Positions 32,131 through 64,000 of a stretch of DNA of 64,000 bases are shown here, piece by piece. Origin of the DNA: Oasisia sp. SBJ-2009. Taxonomy: Eukaryota; Annelida; Polychaeta; Sabellida; Siboglinidae. The position numbers and the translations under genes are program-made. Under the pieces are notes generated by a model. That model was not told the DNA's origin and did no database searches. It worked only from the letters and a program-made list of their open reading frames with translations. The number at the start of each line of letters is the position of its first letter. Position 1 is the first letter of the stretch. The DNA is taken from NCBI GenBank assembly GCA_964017155.1, contig OZ024863.1, positions 44,571,330 through 44,635,329 of the forward strand, written 5' to 3'.

Positions 32131-35100
32131 ATGATGTTTAGCACGCGAGAACAATTAGACAGGAAAACAGGACCGTATGGAATTGGAAGACAGAGTTATC
32201 TGCAGTCACTTGTAACCGAATTTCAAGACACAGATAGTGATGGTGACTTTCAGATGAGATTAGCCATGCCCAGGCATTGGCATTGAGATTGACGTTTTTG
32301 TATCTGTTTCTTATCAATTCTGTGATCTACTACACTACTAGTACTACTATTACTAGTAATACTGTTTATACTAATTTATAGTAATACCTGGCTAGTACAT
32401 GACTGGTAAACTCAGTCAAAGAGGCTCAGACTGAGCTAAAACTAAACGATGACCAAACTTCGCATGGTGTATCTACTATACCTGTACTACGTATATGCAC
32501 TTGTCACGTGATCAAAAAATAATAATTAATGCCTGAAATCGATCAAAATGTGTACGTAAATAATGCGCTTTCTTCGTCGAGTCACGTACTACTGTCACAG
32601 TGAACTCCGTCAGGTGGCGCCGAGGAAAGCGCGTTATTTACGTACACATTTTGATAGATTTCAGGCATTAATAATTATTTGTGGATCATGTGACAAGTGT
32701 ATACGCGTAATAAAGGTGTAGTAGATACACCATCCGAAGTTTGGTCATCGTAGGTGAACATTTTGATGTTGTTTTCGAGGTGCGGGCCTAAACTGCAAAA
32801 GTACCCAATGTGTTGAGTCTAAAACAATAAATTGAATAATTAACGTCTATTTAGTATTTTAAAGCCTCGCCTAAAGGCTATTTGTCCAGACACATTTCTC
32901 GCAGATGTGGATTTGTCCAATCTATAACAAGGATGTTGACGACTCAGTTGATGGCGGCTACAGCCTACACCTCTCTGCCATGTGATTAAAAGACTGGAGT
33001 GGTACCATTTGACATGTTTAGGGGAAAAGTTTCATCCCAAAGCAAGAACGTGGATGTATGAAAGTTGCTATTTAAACATACATACAAACATGCCTTCTTA
33101 ATCAACAGTATAGCACTTACATTCATGAGAAGGTAGAAGTACCAGCGTCTTCAAATTAAGTTACATCTAACAATCTGTCCGGTCAAATAGCATATGCACA
33201 ATGTCGGGCTATTTGTCTATTTTTCCTGTCAAATAGCGCATACGCAAACATGGGCTATTTGTCCGTATCCGGACAAATAACGTATATATGCAAACATGAG
33301 CTATTTCTCTGTATCCGGGAGAATAGTCCCCCAGGTTATTCGTCTGTATCCGGATAAATAGCCACGGCCAAAATTAATTAAGGTCGGGATAATGTTTGCA
33401 CTGCATAGAGTACAGCCGCTCTCCCAGTCATTCAGTCACTGACATTATAGTAGTCCGTTTTAGTGTTAATCATGAACTACATGTCTTTTATTTAGTGTAA
33501 ATAAAAGATGTTATTTAGAAAGTATTTAATTTTACTGATCAATTGATAATCTTTATTTTATTAACTTGTTTATTATTTTAGCCCACAGTGATGTATCTTT
33601 TACACTGCAGGACAGTGACACTTAATGTACCATTAATTGCATTTATCTGTTTGTCGTATTTATTTTAATAACTTAGTTATTATTTTTGATGTTACAAACT
33701 GCACGATAGTGAAATATCACTTTTTAGTAGTATATTCTTGAAGACTTCAAGACGAAATCATAATCCTGCGTTTACTGTATTTCAGACGCAAGACAACAAG
33801 TATTGGCCAACCTGGCCAACTTTGCCTATGACCCAATCAATTATGAATACATGAGACAACTGAACGTCATTGACCTGTTTCTAGGTTAGTAAAAATACTG
33901 GTATTGTCTCATGTTTAAGCAACTTCCGAATGAAGATTAGCATAGTGCTTAAGAGTTTTACATTCCAGGGGAAATTGTGGCCAATGCCATATGACATTGC
34001 TAGATTGAGTGAATGCCCAATTACTTCTGTAGTGTATACCTAACAGTAAATGGTGTATACCTGTGTCAAGTACTTATTGTCTTAATATGTCTCTATCTGA
34101 GTTTCAGTTTGTCAGCAAGTAGCACATACGAGAGACTGTGCATGTATTATGATTCAATGTTGTATGTGTAATACTATTATTTCGTGCAAAGTTGCTTTAT
34201 ATACAGTTTGTATTTTATCAGGGTAGCATTTTGTATATGTAACTTGTATATCTGCAGTAACTACCGGGGTAGTCATTTACGAACTCACTTTTATATTAAT
34301 AATTAAATAATACAATATGTTACCTGTAAGAATTAAGACAGCAATTGTAATGATGTTTATTTTGTTATGTTTTATTTTTCAGACAGTATGAATGACCCAA
34401 ACGAGAAACTGGTGGAGTTTGCTGCTGGTGGTCTGTGCAACTTGTGTCTTGGTACGTTGTGTCACAGGGAAGCAGAACATGCACTAACTGACGCAGTGGC
34501 CCTGTGAACCATAATGCTCATTCTGTAAATGCTCATTAGCAGTACAGTACTTAATGTTCTAAACAAATCCTCCCAGTCAATGGTAGAAGTAGAAGAAGAT
34601 GGAAAATTTTTGGACTCTTGATAGCTCGAAGGTTTCATACTTCGTTGATGGCGAACTGGTTAAGTGTGGCTACCTTTGATATGTCTTTTCTTTCTTCTGC
34701 TTGTGCAATGGTTTTACCACCTTGACCTTTGATGGATTTCTCTTGCAGACAGACAGAACAAGGAGTTCATCTTGAAAAACAACGGTGTCAATCTGATGAA
34801 AAATGCACTTTCAAGGTATCGCTCGGAACAATAAAGGGATTCTTTCAATATGTTAAACTGTTTGTAATGTTTTAAATTAATCCTGTTAGCAGAATTATTT
34901 CATTTTAATTACAGATATGTTTTATTAATCACTTATTGTCTTATAACCCAGACAACAGTGTCTAGTTTGGGCTCCACCTATAGTATCCGTATAACGCATG
35001 GTCATAAATATTTGATTCAGTGTGACATAGTTAATTTTTTCTGACAAGTTCACTGTATTTAAAGTCAACGGTTCACTGTGCGTGCATGACTATTCATAAA

Positions 35101-37096
35101 AACCAGGCTGCGTAATTAATCACCCACATGGCAGCAAGTTCAAATGATTCACATAAACACGGTTATGTATTGGCTTCTTGTTGTGCAAATAACAACAAAG
35201 TTATGCATTGATTTGCAAGACAAAAGACAACAGAGAAAGTACTTATGCAAAATTATCCTGTTTTGGTACAGTACACCTCTAACTTTTTACAATGTGAACA
35301 CTACAAAGTTTGTACTTTGGATTTTAGTGTATAAATAAAGTGTATTATTATTAATGAATACAAAGAATGCCTTAAATGATCAAAACAATGTTCTTTGATT
35401 CATTCAGGAATGTTAATATTTGACCAACCTTTTAAGTTACTAATAGTATACTATTAACTGTGTATACAGACCAAAGGAAGTTATGAAGATAGTAGTATTG
35501 AAATAAAATGATGCACATGGGGGTAGGCAAGTAACACAGATTCTACCATCAATCTTGTTTTGTGTCATGTTTTTGTTCCACATGTACTGTCATGAAATAA
35601 AACATGTTATGTTGTTTCATGTTTTGTTTATGTTTGAATTTTAATAAAATGTATTATTTTCTAGCACCAACGAAGAGACAGTCTTGTCTGCGATCACATG
35701 TTTGATGTTTCTGGTCACACCCCAGTCAAAATCAGGTACAACTCTTACGCTTTGTTACATAACAAATTTTGTTCAATTCTGTTTTATATGGTGTGTAGGG
35801 ATCTTAACTATATAGTTATCTGTATTAAAATATTATTACTTTAAAATGTGATAAATATTGTACAAAGTAAAAAGTATGTTGTGCACTAAAGTAGGTTCTT
35901 TAGTTTAGTCGATTACAACTCCTGGTGAGTAATTATGTTTCTAGAAAAATCAGACTTTTTTACCCAAAAAATATTCAACTGCTAGTCAATATGCAGTTTT
36001 CAAGTAATATTAATGTTACTTTTTTGTGATTTGCAGAGATTACAAGTTTACCCATTATTGATGCAATGGTGCGGTTTTCTAATTCTAAGAACTCAAGGCT
36101 CAGTAACTTGGCCTCTGTCTTTCTGCAGGTATGTTCCATTGTTCCTTCTTCCTTGTCTTGTCGTGAATTCGACTTTCAGGACATATCCGACAGTTTGGTT
36201 TGGTCGTACAAGCAGTGAAAGCCCTTCTGACAAGACAAACGAAGTTTAAACTCATTTGAGTATATTCTAAGTGGCTCCACCCAGCGGAAAATTTGTAATA
36301 AAAATGGTTGCGTTTGCCTTTTCAACAAAAACAAAATAGGGAAAACTCTTGTACACTGTATGGGATAATTTGTTAAAGGCACAGTTCTTGTAACTTTCTT
36401 AGTGTTCATGGAATAGTGTTCAATAGTTTTAACTGTATGTGGAATAGTGTTGAATGTATGTTGATAGTAGGTGGAAGTGTTGAGTGTATGTCATACAGTG
36501 TTGACTGTAAAAGAGTGTTGCCTATATTCGTGGAATAGTGTTGAACGTACATGGAATAGCATTTAATGTATATGGAATAATGGTTAATGTACGTGGAATA
36601 GTTTGAATGTACAAGGAATTGTGTTGAGTGTACATGGAATAACGTTGAGTGTACATGGAATAGTGTTGAGTGTAAATGGAATAGTGTTGAGTGTACATGG
36701 AATAGTGTTGAGTGTACACGGAATAGTGTTGAGTGTACATGGAATAGTGTTGAATGTATATGGAATAGTGTTGAGTGTACTTGGAATAGTGTTGAATGTA
36801 TATGGAATAATGTTTAATGTACGTGGAATAGTTTGAATGTACATGGTCGGAATAGTGTTGAGTGTACATGGAATAGTGTTGAGTGTACATTGTATAGTGT
36901 TGAGTGTACATTGTATAGTGTTGAGCGTACATGAAGTGTTGAGTGTCGCTATGTGTGCGTGCTGCAGGACTACTGCACGCAGGAGCAGGTGCAGAAGGCC
37001 GTGGAGAGCGCGAGGACGTGGCAGCGGCAGGTGGAGGCCCAGGCCAAGGACTCACTCACGCAGATGGCGACGTCACACTCTGATGACGTCACGTAG
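32131..37096 (+). CDS. ARMC7: Armadillo repeat-containing protein 7, complete, 7 exons
   Basis: A small armadillo-repeat protein associated with the spliceosome in vertebrates. Exons: 32131-32242, 33786-33884, 34383-34451, 34749-34815, 35665-35735, 36037-36128, 36968-37096; total 639 nt, 212 residues, against about 198 in human. All phases join. Signature stretches shared with human ARMC7: [71 protein letters not shown] and [12 protein letters not shown]. Two adjacent ATGs are possible (32131, 32134). An upstream in-frame extension without ATG is not needed. The last intron holds a 21-bp minisatellite reaching close to its acceptor, and intron 1 holds a foldback element. Confidence 0.95.
32444..32752. 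mobile_element. Foldback/MITE in ARMC7 intron 1
   Basis: The left arm (ACGATGACCAAACTTCG…ATGGTGTATCTAC…GTGTACGTAAATAA) and the right arm are inverted copies of each other over more than 100 bp, including TTATTTACGTACACATTTTG. The central loop is short. It is a near-palindromic miniature transposon of about 310 bp. Confidence 0.8.
33175..33365. repeat. Repeated palindromic GGCTATTTGTCCG motif
   Basis: Four imperfect copies of a unit of about 60 bp built around GGCTATTTGTCCGTATCC and its reverse complement GGACAAATAGC. A single related piece (GGCTATTTGTCCAGACA) lies at about 32877. It lies in ARMC7 intron 1. I do not recognise it. Confidence 0.6.
36400..36945. repeat. 21-bp minisatellite in ARMC7 intron 6
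   Basis: Roughly 25 copies of GTGTACATGGAATAGTGTTGA with substitutions and a few indels. It ends about 20 bp before the acceptor at 36967. Because 21 is a multiple of three, it opens long frames on both strands (for example 36522-37055 minus) that are not genes. Confidence 0.9.
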
Positions 37097-39206
37097 ACGT
37101 CCCAAGCAGTTGTAGTTTCAATACCCATCAAAGTAGCTCGATATAATTATGTCTTTGTAAAATGTCTGATCATGTTTATAGTCTTTGATTGAATCATAAA
37201 TCCATGTTACATATATATTCTTTTGAACCACAGTTTTGTGATACTATGTTAATATCATTTCATTGTAAATACCAGCCATACAATTAACAGGGTTAAAATA
37301 ATAGGTGGAATCAATCAGAGAGGTCAACCAGGAAACGCAGATAGCCCCTGAATAATGTGTGGGTGCGTGCGTGCGTGCGTGCGTGCGTGTGTGTGTAGAT
37401 TCATTACACAGTACAAAGTACTACAACCAGTTCACGAAACCTGTGTATTTCCATTTTGTAAACACAAGTCATAGTAAGGAGCAGATATAAGAAAACTCTA
37501 GCAAAAAATGTTGTACTGACAGTTTTACAGTGTAACATGACTATGATGAAGAAATGCTAAACTCTGCCTATAAGTGGCAAAAGTGTTTATTGAATCGACA
37601 CCGTCGTACGTATTGTATATGTGGTGCTAATGTCGAATCAACACCTAATAAAAAAAAGTAATATAATGTTTAGCTTCTCAATTTATTTTTTTAAACTTCT
37701 CATTGTAGTCTGACTACAATAAAATATCAGATTGTGTATTTTGATTCGGACAGTTTTGAGCATATGTGATATGTCATTTTGTCGGTGTAGTGAAATGTTA
37801 AATATTTTATTAAAATAATTGTTGCAGTTTACAACAACCATGGCCAAGTTAATCCAGCTACAAAATATACAACTACGACTTGGCATGTACACACATTATA
37901 TTGCACAAATATTGCTTCAGCAGACAGCTCCAACGGCACATGAGACTAGTGCATTGATATCACACACATCAGAATATACTTGTATCTGTTGTCGTACATA
38001 AATGTCTTATGATATTGCTTCGTATTGTGTTCTTTGCTTTGCTTTTTACAAATTCTGAAAAATACCACTACATATATAGTCATTGCTAAATGGAGTAGAA
38101 GTGGTGGCTGTATTAAAGATTGTTGCTATTCTATTAATTAATAATTGACGTTTTTGCTAACGCACAAGAAACATCTCTTTCATTCTTCTAAATTCCTTCG
38201 TACACGAAATTTATCTGTATAAAATACAGAACCTTTCTACTCCACCTCATACATTAATTTCATTAGACTGACGTCTTGCACTTTACTTTTGCGTATTATG
38301 AACACCAAAGTAATGTGTTACATTCTATATTTTTATGTAATATGTTAATATCATTTCCCTCAACACTCATCGTTTTCTGGAATATGTTAATAAAACACAA
38401 GTATAACAATTGCAGCTTGCATAGACCAAACCCCACCATTGTTCTAAGCGTTTCTTTTCTACGCTAACTTGATTACCCATTAGCTCATTCATACTTTTAG
38501 GGGGCAAACAAAGTGACAATTTATTTATCAGTAGCATAAAAGGTAACTTAGATGTTACAAGGCCGTAGCACAAACAATCCTCTTTTTCGTCTCTTGAAAT
38601 CGTAGTTGGTTTGAATAAATACAGGCAGAACACGCTAACACAAGGAAACATTGTGAAGCAGAACATTGCAAATGAACGGTTACATCTACGTTTGACTATT
38701 GCAACATATACGACTCAGTATGCGGTTGTCTCGTCGGCGGCTGGTAGGTGATGTAGCCGGCTTTAAGTCAGCGTCGTCTCCTCGCTCTAGTCGTGCTTTG
38801 TGTGAAGCCTTTCCCCCATCACTTGTATTTATACCTGCAAAATAATGATATCTGCATGGTAGTAAGATGACGTCATGTTAAATCATCCTTAATCGCAGTA
38901 TTTATTCCACTTTATGGCACATCGTAGGCCTACTGGCATACTAAACAAATCTCCATGTTTGTTTCTATTTGGCACCAACTTAACTATCTGAGAAATACAA
39001 ATCTGTATCATCCCAGATTTTCACTTGAAACTGCTTAGTTCCATATTATTTCCCAATCATGCGTCGATGCTGTCTTAGTCTGTTTATTTTGCCGTGTTGG
39101 TGGCATATAAAAATCATGTTTGTGCCTAAAGTTGAGGCTAAACTCGCTGTTCCTAAACGTAAACAACTCGACAGGGTGAAGGTTAATCGAAAGATTTCAT
39201 ATTTGT
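37097..39206. other. ARMC7 3' UTR and intergenic sequence
   Basis: Convergent interval between ARMC7 and the SVEP1-like gene. It contains a (GTGC)n/(GT)n tract at 37363-37396. No convincing gene. One spliced-looking open frame at 38838-38699 (minus) is discussed among the rejected items. Confidence 0.5.
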
Positions 39207-39212
39207 TTTATT
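39207..39212 (-). terminator. SVEP1: Polyadenylation signal of the SVEP1-like gene
   Basis: AATAAA on the minus strand, about 150 bp beyond the stop codon at 39366-39364. It supports the short last exon. Confidence 0.6.
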
Positions 39213-39363
39213 AATTTCAGAAAAAAAGAAGTTACATGTATGCATAAACCAACTAGGCAATAATTGGGGAGTATTTGATACCTCCGCCTTTTGTGAGATT
39301 ACTAATAATCGCGAGGAACAAACGATTATTATGGGAACGAGTGGAGATGGCATCTTTAAGCGT

Positions 39364-63910
<24,547 letters not shown>

Positions 63911-64000
63911 CTGAAGGCAAATACACCGACGTGTGATAGCACAGGAACATCTATCACTCATTGGTAGAGTTCACTGCACTGTTGCTGAGTTGTTAATTTA

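Noticed and set aside
36522..37055. 177-residue minus-strand frame with YTQHYSM repeats
   Set aside because: The 21-bp minisatellite in ARMC7 intron 6 read backwards, joined to the antisense of the last ARMC7 exon.
38699..38838. Possible C-terminal exon on the minus strand, charged tail ending ILSRICCNSQT
   Set aside because: Its frame does not fit the phase left by the EGF exon at 39540. The exon at 39394-39364 fits, has a good acceptor and a polyadenylation signal. It could still be an alternative end.

Overview
This is nuclear DNA from an invertebrate animal, probably marine. Coding regions are broken by canonical GT-AG introns, polyadenylation signals are present, and repeats are plentiful: TA, CA and hexanucleotide microsatellites, several minisatellites, LINE fragments, a tRNA-derived SINE, and piggyBac-, hAT-, Harbinger- and Tc1-type elements. 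There are no bacterial operons or CRISPR arrays. The exact phylum cannot be settled from the sequence. A lophotrochozoan or an invertebrate deuterostome would both fit.

Layout. (1) 409-4904, minus: FBXO4, 5' part of the coding region, running off the left edge. (2) 5140-8769, plus: RPL37 complete in 4 exons, head-to-head with FBXO4 across 235 bp. (3) 11806-31700, minus: the AMP-activated kinase catalytic subunit (PRKAA) complete in 17 exons, 539 residues. (4) 32131-37096, plus: ARMC7 complete in 7 exons, head-to-head with PRKAA across about 430 bp. (5) 39364-63910, minus: the last 18 exons of a giant secreted protein of CCP/sushi modules ending in three EGF modules, very like the C-terminus of SVEP1 (polydom). 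The window holds about 45 CCP modules, most of them in one 4.4-kb exon. Every exon join was followed by hand and all reading phases match.

The unusual biology is in how introns and splice sites are built. In PRKAA, the last bases of one exon plus its 5' splice site have expanded into a 32-bp minisatellite, giving 39 evenly spaced copies of the same donor. A second, independent case is in the SVEP1-like gene: a 21-bp unit repeated about 25 times, each unit carrying the exon end and a GT donor, with a step of exactly seven codons. A third exon (PRKAA) has its donor duplicated once (18 bp), and another PRKAA exon has its acceptor region duplicated. In the SVEP1-like gene the outer introns are all phase 1 at module borders. 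The eight introns around the giant exon are all phase 0 and lie anywhere in the modules. Two of these eight consist of LINE fragments lying exactly between the splice sites, bordered by short direct repeats (AGGT, GAAGGT) that supply the splice sites. Two more have similar border repeats. This looks like intron loss followed by fresh intron gain through retroelement insertion.

FBXO4, RPL37 and PRKAA1 also lie in the same chromosome band in humans (5p13), so part of this gene order is probably ancient.
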